Assembly (NCBI GenBank): GCA_028692715.1
Contig: JAQUWU010000027.1
Span: 1 to 64,000, forward strand
Direction: 5' to 3'
DNA from: Paludibacter sp.
Lineage (GTDB): Bacteria > Bacteroidota > Bacteroidia > Bacteroidales > Paludibacteraceae
DNA: 64,000 nucleotides
Below the pieces are notes generated by a model. The model worked only from the letters and a program-made list of their open reading frames with translations. It searched no databases and was not told where the DNA came from. Position 1 is the stretch's first letter. Each line of letters begins with the position of its first letter. This document shows positions 43,259 to 52,800 of this stretch, in pieces. Position numbers and translations under genes: made by a program.

Positions 43259-44425
43259 ATGAAAATACAAAAATTAAAATCTGCTTTTGAAACTAGATAT
43301 CACAAACCTGCTGAAATTGCTTTTTTTTCGCCCAGTCGCGTCAATCTTATTGGCGAACAAGTTGATTATAATGCAGACACTATTATCCCGGTTTTCCTGA
43401 AATTTGGAACATATCTTTTAATTGCGGAAAACAATGAATCGAATATAAGATTGAAATTATTAAATCAGCCAAAAGAAGAGCTTACCCTGAATCTTAAGCA
43501 AGAAATACAAACGAGACAAAACTCTTGGGTCAATAAGCCTTTGAGTATTATATCTCAGTTTTCAGAAAAAGGCTTTAATCTCAAAAAAGGATATGATTTT
43601 TTATTTTGGGAAAATCTACCCAAAGTTGTGGGTTTGTCAATGTCAGAGTCAATAGAATCCGTGATGAAATTTGCATTAAATACATTATTTGATGTGAAAT
43701 TCAGTAAAATTTCTCTGGTTGAAATTAGCCGTATGTATGATAACGGACTTACCGTATTAGATTGTGGTGGAATTGATCAGTTCTTATGCGTACATGGAAT
43801 AAAAGATCATATGATAAGTTTAAATAGTAAAACTTTAAATTATGAATTAGCTTCACCTCAACTCGATGAAATGAAAATTATTATTATTTATTGTGCTAGT
43901 CCTGTTAATTTCAATAAACTGATTTATAATAAGCGGGTTTCAGAGTGCCAGCTGGCAATAAAGCAGTTGCAAACCGTATTCCCGGTTTCATCGTTGACTA
44001 AACTGTCAATAGATGAATTTATTGGATTAGAATATGCCATTACCGACCCTGTAGCCTTAAAAAGAGCCCGACATATAGTTAGCGAAGAACAACGATCGAG
44101 AGTAGCAATTCAGGCAATAAAAAGAAAAGATATTAATTTATTTGGCGAACTAATGATTGCATCTCATTTATCATTATATGAAGACTTTGAGGTAATTGGT
44201 AATGAACTAAATATCTTAGTGAATGAATCATGGAAATTACCGGGAGTTATCGGATCCAGAATGATTGGAGATGGATTAGATGGGTGTTCTGTTTCAATTG
44301 TAAGATGTGAATACATAGACAATTTTAAAACTACAATTGGCATAATATATAAAGATCTATTCGGAATAGCTCCTGAATTCTACATCACAGAATTAGATGA
44401 TGGAGTCTGTCACGTTTTCAACTGA
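43259..44425 (+). CDS. Galactokinase homologue with degenerate active-site motifs
   Basis: 388 residues, the usual galactokinase length, with the GHMP fold throughout. Signature 1 reads FSPSRVNLIGEQVDYN (24-38), where galactokinases have GRVNLIGEHTDYN, so the sugar-contact His is Gln. The phosphate-binding loop reads GLSMSES (125-131) instead of GLSSSAS/A. GGIDQF keeps the catalytic Asp173. Motif 3 is SRMIGDGLDGCSVSIV where GGGFGGC is normal. The enzyme would phosphorylate galactose released by the neighbouring hydrolases, but loss of loop residues recalls sugar sensors such as yeast Gal3. It may be inactive, slow or specific for another sugar. Cytoplasmic; own promoter with a weak operator. 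Confidence 0.75.
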   Translation: MKIQKLKSAFETRYHKPAEIAFFSPSRVNLIGEQVDYNADTIIPVFLKFGTYLLIAENNESNIRLKLLNQPKEELTLNLKQEIQTRQNSWVNKPLSIISQFSEKGFNLKKGYDFLFWENLPKVVGLSMSESIESVMKFALNTLFDVKFSKISLVEISRMYDNGLTVLDCGGIDQFLCVHGIKDHMISLNSKTLNYELASPQLDEMKIIIIYCASPVNFNKLIYNKRVSECQLAIKQLQTVFPVSSLTKLSIDEFIGLEYAITDPVALKRARHIVSEEQRSRVAIQAIKRKDINLFGELMIASHLSLYEDFEVIGNELNILVNESWKLPGVIGSRMIGDGLDGCSVSIVRCEYIDNFKTTIGIIYKDLFGIAPEFYITELDDGVCHVFN

Positions 44426-44615
44426 TTATATTTATACTTAATTACCTCATTACGCATTCAAAAAGTATTTTGATAATATAATTGTTAATTTAATAACTGT
44501 AAATTTTCAAGACAAAATTGAAGATTTATATTCTTCGCCAAATTAATATCATTATTATAGGCATATTAATATATCAAAAATCAAGTACAAAGCAATTCAA
44601 ATTCATATTAGTTGC

Positions 44616-44671
44616 TTACTCATTTTTGAGAGTATTTTACTCATTGGTTTAATGTGTTCAGGGTATTTTTG
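44616..44671 (+). promoter_or_regulatory. Promoter and HTCS-type operator of the clan GH-A gene (site C)
   Basis: TTACTC at 44616 and 44637 (21 bp apart) with spacer ATTTTTGAGAGTATT. -7 element TATTTTTG at 44664-44671, exactly 27 bp after the second copy. The 130-bp leader that follows has no further signal I recognise. The rest of 44426-44800 is AT-rich and without genes. Confidence 0.8.
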
Positions 44672-44800
44672 TACATAATCAAAAAAATGTTTGGTGTCGA
44701 CGGAGAGTGTTTGGGTTTTGGTAATCCTGATATTTTGAATTTAAAGCTAGACGTTTATATCGTAAATTGGGAAAATTTTAAAAAATAAATCAACTATACA

Positions 44801-47800
44801 ATGAAGACAACTAGATTTTGCATGCTTTTTTTATTGCTATTCAGCATAAAGATCTTCTCGCAACAAGAAATTCCTTTTATGCCATTGAAAACAATGTCTG
44901 AAGGTGTAATTGTTTCGGATTTGACAGGTTTTGTCCCAACTACCAGTGATTATAGCCTAGAAGTTCAGGGTGTTGCCCAATCTACCATCCGAATTGCTTT
45001 TTCGGGCATTGAATACACACCTATTTCCAATACAAAAATACGTTTTGTTCAGAAAAATAATAAAATGTATGTATTTGAAGATGGAACTTTTAAGGTTGTG
45101 TTAGACGTCAATCCCAAATACTCGGTAGAAGGTGATAATCTAATTCAAAATCCTGGATTTGAAGAGGTTGAGTCTGTCCAGCTGGCGGCAGGGCGATGGA
45201 AGCCCACTATATGGGATACTTGGAATGGAGGAATGCCCACATGGGGAGGAGATGTTGGTAAAACTAATGTTCGTGAGGATGCAAATTATCGCTCTGAGGG
45301 CTTGAAATCAATTATTATGCACAGTGAAACTCGTGAACTTTTACAGGTCTTATCTAAAAATGCATTGACAGGCGGTGATCACTATCTGCTAAGTTATGAT
45401 TACTGGACCTCCTCCGGTGCTGGTAATGGAGGTTCCACCTATCAGGTAGTGCTGAGAAATAGTCAGATTACCGGTGATTTTCAATCTTTTGTTGCACATA
45501 CAACTGATGTGACAGGGATTGCCAAAGGTTCGTTTTCAACAATATTTCAGGCAAATTCAACTTTACCTCAGGACATTTGGTTTGTTATCCGTCGCAATGA
45601 AAGTAAAGTAGATTGGCTTGATAATTTCAAACTTTTCAGATTAATCCCTGAAGCAAAAGGAATTAGTGGAGTGAATTCTGCGGTTTATCTTCCGGGATAT
45701 GCATATGCGCCTGAAAATTTGCAGTTCGAAAATGGTGATTTTATTGACATGACGGGAAAATTAGTAAGTCCCGGATTTGAGAATGCATTAAACGGTTGGA
45801 ATGTTACTGCACCGGGCGGTAAAATTAGTACCTCCGAAAAAGCCGGTGGTTTGATTCCTGCAAATCAGAATCATTTACAATTTTGGGTTGGAAGTGGTGG
45901 TATTACCGGTTATCTTTCGCAAAAAGTAACCGCTTTACCTAATGGAAAATACTTGCTTCAAGCTACTGCTGTACCGGGTTTTTCAGGTTCTGTAAAATTA
46001 TTTGCAAATCAGGGTACTACTAATATTGTTTCAGGAAGTAACAAAGTATATCAGGTGGTTGGATATGTTTTTGATGGACAACTGGAATTGGGATTAGATA
46101 TTCAAACCACTGGTAGTCCTACTCTCGATATAGATGATTTCAGATTGTTTTACACAGGTATTGATGCTGAAGGCTACCTATTGTTACTTGATTCGAAAAT
46201 CCAAAGAGCAAAATCAGACACGTTAGCCATAGTTTCTGCCTCTAGCTCATTACCGGGATATAATAATCTTCAACAGTATAGGGATGCATTACGATTAGCA
46301 GAAGAAAGAGTAAATGATGACGCCCAAACGCTTATTCAGATTCTAAATGCTCTTAATGACGCCATTGTAGAATACGAAGGAATCCTTGCAGCATATAAAC
46401 CTTTGGACATAGCAATAAAGCAACTTGAAAATACTGTTTCTGTATCATACTATCCTGTTTTGACTGAGTTTCAGACAGAAATTGCCAACGCAAAGGCTAT
46501 TTTTTCAAGTAGCTCAGATATGCGTAGTGTAATTGCAACTACTATATCGAATCTTGTGGCTAAAGAGATGGTTTTGAAGAGATATGAGGAGTTGAAAAGC
46601 ACAATTGCTGATGCTCAAAACTATCTGAATCTGACACAGTTCAGCGGTGCAACTATTTATGCACAGCAAATTGCAACAGCTCAGGCTGTAATCGATCAGC
46701 CTGTAGGCAAGGATTTAGCATTCACAATAAAAAATCTCAGAATTGCTAAAACTACATATTATAATTCACAATATACAATTCAGCCAACCCGTAAAGTTGT
46801 ATCATGGGTAGATACATCTCTGAATGGTTCAGAAAAATTTGTATTAAGAGTGGATGGAGTACCTACTTATATGTCAAACATACAGGTTCGACTTGATAAG
46901 TTATATGGATATCATGGCTGGTCGGATACTGCGCTCGAAGCAGTTATAAAACGAGCTGCAGATGATGGTTTTTCGACAGTTTCAATTCCGATTCATTGGC
47001 GTGAAGTAGAACCGGTGAAAGATGAATTTGATTGGACTATTCTTGAAAAATACTTAGGCTGGTGTAAAAAGTATGATATAAAAATGGAATTGCTTTGGTT
47101 TAGTTGGAGTAGTGGTGGGCGTGTTCAGTTCTTAATGAATTATGGTGGCGTTTATAATACTCGTACACCTGATTATGTATGTTCACTAGATGGGAAAAGT
47201 GAATTTAATATGCTTAGAAAAACTTGGGAGTACACCCTTGACTGGAGAGATACAAAATTACGCGACAGAGAAACCTATGTTCTGAGTAAGATTATGGATC
47301 AGGTGGCACTTTGGGATGCAAATAATGGAAATCCTCAGACTGTAATTGGAATTCAATTAGGAAATGAGGCTCAAGGTTCAGGAGATAACACAGCTTCATA
47401 TTCGGAAATAATTGACTATTATCACAATGTAGGTTCTGCTGTAAAAAACTCTAAATATGTAATTTGGACACGCCTGAATTGTGTAAGTTGGATGACTCCC
47501 GGAACCATCAGCGCTAATGAAGCTAAACGTAACAGTGGAGGAACAAATATCGATTTTGTCGGAATTGATATTTATGGAACAAATGCATCCAGTATTCGTG
47601 GAAATATGAATGGACAACTGCCTCATACTGGAAAGAATTACTCAATGATTATGGAAATTGATGCCAAAGACTCTAGCTCTCCTTTATATCAAATAGCTGC
47701 TATTGCAGGGGGCAAGGGTTTTAATTATTATAATATGGGTTTTGTTGATGGTAACGATCTATATACTAATAGCGGTACCCAATTAGTCGAACGCGGACAT

Positions 47801-48889
47801 ATTGGGCTAGTACGCCAACGGAATAAAATGATTAGTTTAGCAAATCAGGATATTGCACTGAAAGCGCATGGTCAAAGTTTGTACATATTTAATTATGCAG
47901 GAAACTCAACTGCTACTGAAACAGGATTGGATGGTATTAGTTTTACACCAGCTAGTGTAAATGCACAAGCAATAGCGATTAGAAGAAATAAAACTGAATT
48001 GATTCTACTTTCAACGACCGCCGGAACATTTGTTTTGCCATCAGAATATAATATTGCAGCTGTTTCAAGAGGATATATTGATAAGAACAATATATGGGTG
48101 AAAACAAGTGATTTGACAATCTCAAATTATACAGTAAATATGCCAGTAGCTACATCAGCAGTTCTTGTAAAATTAGTTCCGGGTGAATCTGATTTGGGAA
48201 TACAAAATCCGAGTTTTGAAAACGGAACCGCTAATGTAGGTGGTTATAATGTGCCTGTTTCATGGAAACTTGATTGTACAATTTCAGGTGCTGATGTAAA
48301 GCTAAGTACTGCCACACCCAACCATGGCCAATATAAATATAATGTATGGGCAAGTTCTGTAACCAATATAAATTTATATCAGGATATTGAACTTAAAAAA
48401 GGTAGTTATCGACTTACTGCAGTCATGCGTACAGGAAGTCAGGTTGAAGTAACCTCTCAGCATATTTTTGCTAAAGTGGGAAGTTCTGAACCAGTTAAGT
48501 CACCTACACTCATCTATACTACAAGTCCGTATTGGCAAATTCTGAATGTAGAATTTACCGTTGATGATGCCTATGGCACTGTGCGTGTTGGTGCAGCATC
48601 AACTGGAACAGGTACTTCTGCGGGCTGGTTTCAAATAGACGACTTTAGATTGGAAACCATAGGGTCTGTTAATTCGAATTCTGATATAAAAGCGGAAAAG
48701 AGTTATAAAATATATTGTGTAAACTCAGGTGTTTTCATTCAAAGATTAGATGATACAAAACATGTGATAAATATCTATTCAATATCAGGCCAAAAGGTAA
48801 AAACCATACAAATTCAAGAAGATAATGAGTTTATATTATTGCCAAAAGGGGTTTATATTATAGATAGCCATAAGATTGTAGTATATTAG
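44801..48889 (+). CDS. Secreted clan GH-A glycosidase (beta-galactosidase-like, DUF4978 type)
   Basis: 1362 residues. Signal peptide (MLFLLLFSIKIFSQ), a first jelly-roll module (DNLIQNPGFEEVE ... VDWLDNFKLF), a second (GFENALNGWNVTAPGGKI), FIVAR-like helical repeats (about 460-650), then a TIM barrel from about 675 (VPTYMSNIQVRLDKLYGYHGW, FSTVSIPIHWREVEP, FDWTILEKYLGWC). The probable acid/base is Glu856 in QLGNEAQG, and the nucleophile Glu952 in MIMEIDAKD. A further jelly roll and a type IX-like tail (VNIYSISGQKVKTI ... KGVYIIDSHKIVVY) end the protein. The barrel looks like GH35/GH42 relatives, probably a beta-galactosidase acting on galactan side chains. Clan is confident, family is not. Confidence 0.75.
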   Translation: MKTTRFCMLFLLLFSIKIFSQQEIPFMPLKTMSEGVIVSDLTGFVPTTSDYSLEVQGVAQSTIRIAFSGIEYTPISNTKIRFVQKNNKMYVFEDGTFKVVLDVNPKYSVEGDNLIQNPGFEEVESVQLAAGRWKPTIWDTWNGGMPTWGGDVGKTNVREDANYRSEGLKSIIMHSETRELLQVLSKNALTGGDHYLLSYDYWTSSGAGNGGSTYQVVLRNSQITGDFQSFVAHTTDVTGIAKGSFSTIFQANSTLPQDIWFVIRRNESKVDWLDNFKLFRLIPEAKGISGVNSAVYLPGYAYAPENLQFENGDFIDMTGKLVSPGFENALNGWNVTAPGGKISTSEKAGGLIPANQNHLQFWVGSGGITGYLSQKVTALPNGKYLLQATAVPGFSGSVKLFANQGTTNIVSGSNKVYQVVGYVFDGQLELGLDIQTTGSPTLDIDDFRLFYTGIDAEGYLLLLDSKIQRAKSDTLAIVSASSSLPGYNNLQQYRDALRLAEERVNDDAQTLIQILNALNDAIVEYEGILAAYKPLDIAIKQLENTVSVSYYPVLTEFQTEIANAKAIFSSSSDMRSVIATTISNLVAKEMVLKRYEELKSTIADAQNYLNLTQFSGATIYAQQIATAQAVIDQPVGKDLAFTIKNLRIAKTTYYNSQYTIQPTRKVVSWVDTSLNGSEKFVLRVDGVPTYMSNIQVRLDKLYGYHGWSDTALEAVIKRAADDGFSTVSIPIHWREVEPVKDEFDWTILEKYLGWCKKYDIKMELLWFSWSSGGRVQFLMNYGGVYNTRTPDYVCSLDGKSEFNMLRKTWEYTLDWRDTKLRDRETYVLSKIMDQVALWDANNGNPQTVIGIQLGNEAQGSGDNTASYSEIIDYYHNVGSAVKNSKYVIWTRLNCVSWMTPGTISANEAKRNSGGTNIDFVGIDIYGTNASSIRGNMNGQLPHTGKNYSMIMEIDAKDSSSPLYQIAAIAGGKGFNYYNMGFVDGNDLYTNSGTQLVERGHIGLVRQRNKMISLANQDIALKAHGQSLYIFNYAGNSTATETGLDGISFTPASVNAQAIAIRRNKTELILLSTTAGTFVLPSEYNIAAVSRGYIDKNNIWVKTSDLTISNYTVNMPVATSAVLVKLVPGESDLGIQNPSFENGTANVGGYNVPVSWKLDCTISGADVKLSTATPNHGQYKYNVWASSVTNINLYQDIELKKGSYRLTAVMRTGSQVEVTSQHIFAKVGSSEPVKSPTLIYTTSPYWQILNVEFTVDDAYGTVRVGAASTGTGTSAGWFQIDDFRLETIGSVNSNSDIKAEKSYKIYCVNSGVFIQRLDDTKHVINIYSISGQKVKTIQIQEDNEFILLPKGVYIIDSHKIVVY

Positions 48890-49149
48890 TAAATTAAGGT
48901 ATAATTAGCTAACGTTGTTTGTTTTATATTACTATTTATTTTCTTTTGTTTTGCAGAAATAATCATCCATAAAATGGGGGAGGGGTAAACCGATAGGTCA
49001 ATTTGTCTTTGATAAACATTTTAATGATGTATGTCAAATTCATTTCCCTCTGCCCGGATGGTTATCTCCTTTTAATTGGAAAATTATTAAAAACTAAAGA
49101 ACCCATTCACTAAAAAATATATAATACTCGTAGTGTATTTCAGTCTAGC

Positions 49150-49245
49150 TGTTACCTTGTATTTACAAAAAATGACAATGCCGTTTACTTCAATTGTTAT
49201 ATTGATGACCTGAAACTAACAGATAACACGCTAAGTACATGTAGG
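49150..49245 (+). pseudogene. Remnant of a jelly-roll domain paralogous to the 35404-38445 protein
   Basis: A plus-strand frame reads YLVFTKNDNAVYFNCYIDDL, then KLTDN. The intact protein at 35404-38445 has YLVFAKNDNSIYFLAYVDEV, then ALTD. Only about 30 codons survive. The left side dissolves into noncoding sequence, and the right side runs into the IS3 fragment. The rest of 48890-49300 holds nothing recognisable. Confidence 0.65.
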
Positions 49246-49302
49246 CTTCCCCTACTTCCAGACCATTCAAAATTAGAGTTTTGTGCAATTTCAGATAGTT
49301 TT

Positions 49303-49656
49303 TTATACCTCGATAGGCACTTTATAATTTAACGCTTTATGTGGTCTGTTTTGGTTGTAATCCATCATCCAATAATATGTTTTTTCTTTGACTTCCTCGA
49401 GTGTTTTAAAAATATACGCATTCAACAGTTCTCTTCTGAGTGATCCATTAAACCTTTCAATATAGGCATTTTGAGTTGGTTCACCAGGCTGAATAAATGC
49501 CAATAATATTTTATTCTGGTGACACCAGAAATCAAGTTTCCTGCTTATGAACTCAGGACCGTTGTCTACTTGGGACTTGCTGCAACATTGTTCTTTTGTG
49601 ATTATATAGCATGCAGCCCGAAATAGTTCTTTGTAATTGGGGTTGGTGGATTTCAT
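49303..49656 (-). mobile_element. IS3-family transposase fragment (integrase-core C-terminus)
   Basis: The last 90 or so codons match the rve integrase core of IS3-type OrfB proteins: VDNGPEFISRKLDFWC with the second catalytic Asp, then GEPTQNAYIERFNGSLRREL with the catalytic Glu, and the tail DYNQNRPHKALNYKVP. The first Asp domain, OrfA and the terminal inverted repeats are missing. The first 28 residues of the frame do not match the family and are probably flanking sequence. An inactive remnant. Confidence 0.8.
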
Positions 49657-49670
49657 AAAGTTATTCGGTA

Positions 49671-49775
49671 TTAAATTATAAAATCTTCTCTTTCTAATCT
49701 TTCCACCAAATCAATCACTTTGGCAAAGTCTCGTAGGAAAGAGAAGTAAGATATTTCGTCAGGAAAGACTATAAA
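49671..49775 (-). repeat. Dispersed C-terminal coding remnant, copy 1
   Basis: The minus-strand frame FPDEISYFSFLRDFAKV, continuing to a stop at 49671, has no start codon. A second copy at 61864-61970 reads LPDEISNFEFLNDFAKV and ends likewise. The hairpin AGGACT ... AGTCCT borders both on the same side. Family unknown; probably the tail of an unidentified mobile-element protein. Confidence 0.55.
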
Positions 49776-49815
49776 AAAAGGACTTATTACTTCAATTAGT
49801 AGTTAGTCCTTTTTT
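49773..49815 (-). terminator. Terminator of the subtilisin gene
   Basis: AAAAAAGGACT (49773-49783) pairs with AGTCCTTTTTT (49805-49815), 16 bp past the stop at 49831. On the minus strand it is followed by seven T residues. Confidence 0.8.
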
Positions 49816-49830
49816 GTTGTGAGTATCAAC

Positions 49831-52800
49831 TTATTCTTTCAAATATATCAGTTTCTCAGTTTGAATTATTTTACCATTAACCCTAAAGCTACAAAAATAA
49901 ATACCAGAGCTCAGGATGTTTACAGGTGACCAGCTAAAAGTATAACATCCATTATTCACTGAATTTTTATTCAGAACACTTATAATTCTACCTGATATGT
50001 CAGTTACAAACACTTCTACATCTGTATAATTATTATTGCTTATTGAGTATGATATATTGATAGTGTTTGTAAATGGATTTGGATATACCTTTAAAAGCTG
50101 ATTACCCTCAGTTTTAATAAGATTTGTTGTATTATTATTTACAGCAATAATATTTGATCCATTTGTATCCGAAAGCACAATTTCCATTAACGAAGTTCCT
50201 TCACCTAATCTCAACAATGCATTTTTTCCATTGGATATTTCCTTTGCGCTTAAACTATAAGCCAGTAATAAATAAGTGCTATCGTTTAACCATTGTGAGG
50301 CTTGTTCAAAACCATTCAATGCCTCCAATGTCTGTATATTAACTGAATCTTTATTGGCATGAATTTTAAACTGAACTCCGCCTAATGCTACAGGTGATTC
50401 TACATACAAAATACCATTTTCAATCGAATATATTGCCGAAGAACTTATCCTTGCATCAGGAGCGGGTGATTTTGGATTTAAGATAATATTTATTATTCCA
50501 ACAATGTCCAGAACATCTATATACTTATCAGTATTCACATCTGCTGCATCAAAAATAAAGGGTTGCGGATTTTGATTTGTTACATAATTGACTGTTGTTA
50601 CGACATCGGCAACATCAACCGCCAAACTTCCATTGGCATCTCCTTTCGAAGCTGTTAGCGCCTTAGAGGAAACTACCTTAGAGTATTCATTCTCAGTTAG
50701 ATTTGTACGCAAAACTTTATACATATAATTGTATGTTTTACCCGGAACAACATTATAATCTGTATATACAGTGTCCGTTATCAAAGCTGGATTAACCAGT
50801 GTTGTATCAGAACATACACTATCATTTACATAAGTATAACGATACATATTATAACCCAACAGGTCATCAAAATAACCTTCCGGCCTTTCCCATTTCAATT
50901 CTACTTTTCCCAAACCGGCAGTTGCTTCAAAACCATTACTCATAGAGCCTGCTGCCTGAACAATTACATTAAACCTCTGATTTTCGAATGGAATTTCAAA
51001 ATTTTCATCGTCTTTGGCATTAGCCACATATATTCTGTTCAATCCTTCACCTGTTCCGACTGCTTTTACTGTGTAATAAGCTGTGTATATATTACCTCCT
51101 TCGTTCCAACTTCCATCTTCACCAATAACACTTTGTGTATATGGAGGACGAACACCCATTGCAATCATTGGTGGAAAATTTTTATTCATAGGACGATTAA
51201 AATAAACCACAAATTTATGACGCCCTACTCCCAGAGGAGGTATAGAATCAAAAGCATCCTGGGCATCGAAGCCATTGACCAACACCTTCCATACAATGCC
51301 ATGGGCTTCAGAATATGGATTTACGGCTTTCACAGAAAGATCAACCATACCAAATGTAGTTAAAGGAGATGATGCGAAATCTATAATTGATTTCCTAATA
51401 ATTTTCTCTTTCGATGCACCCCAGTAATTTTTCAAATGAGAAATAAGAGTAGGGGTTTTATATTGAGAATAATAACTACAATTTGCTAAATATGCTTCAC
51501 TATAATTTGAGAAAACATTTGAATTATTTGCTCCAGAGTTCCATCCCGGAACATCACTGTACAAACCTAGATAAGTACCATAAACCTGATTATTTATTAC
51601 ATTTGAGTAAAATGAAGATCCTGCATTTAGAGGTGATAACACATTATTTGTTAGGTTAGAGTATAATTTGTACCCTGAACCAATAATTGAAGAAAAATTA
51701 TTTTTAAAAATACAATGTTCAATATTTACAAGACCCATATCTAAAGATTTACTACAATATTCAAATAAGCAATACCTAATCTTATCATTCCAACTTGTTA
51801 AAGTTATTCCGTCCCATGAACTTGATAGGTCTGATTTGGTAAAGGAAATTAAACTGTCAGGTTTACCTATCGCAATGACTACCCCTTTACTTGATATAGA
51901 TGTTTTTTCTCTAAACTTAATAATTACCCCAGGTCGAATTGTTAAAGTCACACCAGAAGGAATGGCCAAGGAACTAGTTACAATATAATTTTTATCTGGT
52001 GTTAATGTCATATCTTCTGTCAGCATTCCCTTCAGTTCTACCCCATTCTCCACATTCAGTAATAATTTCTGAGAAACTTCTCCTTCATGATTTCCATACC
52101 AGGCTTTCAACACCAGTTTAATATTTCGTCCATCCACAACATTCGGATTGATTTTAATACGTATCGGCGACTTCGACTTCATTTTAGCATAAGAAGTTAA
52201 AGAATATCCTAAAGAGACAGAATCGTTCAATATTTTTACAGTTGTAGTATCTTCAAATTCATCAAATGTAAGTTGAAAATAAACCGAATCCACATTACCC
52301 CCTGAGTTACGTATAGTAGGATAAATATCCATATACTCACCTGCATCCGGTCGCATATCTTTATCACCTGATAATGTATCGTTTGTTTCCATAGCAACTA
52401 TATTTAATTCCGGTTTGGGTATTAGTGTATATGCCGCATCAAAATCCACATTTTCGTTGGCCGATTGCAAAAGGGTACTCCAGAGTAATTCCTGTGAAAC
52501 AAATTCTTTTCTTTCCATCAAAGCAGATATACCTCCAGCCACCAAAGGAGTAGCCATAGAGGTTCCATTAAACGTACGATATTGTCCACCTGGGACTGTA
52601 CTAATGATATTAGCACCTGGAGCTAATAGCTCATAATTATAAAGCTTCTCTTCACTATAACCGGAATAAACAGGCCCATCACAATCATAATTCGACCAAG
52701 CACTTAAATGGCTACCTGTAGTTTGTGAAATATCCTGTTGAGAAGCCTGCACTCCTAAAACGAATGTAAAAGCTCCGGGGTATAATGGACCTCCTTTTTT

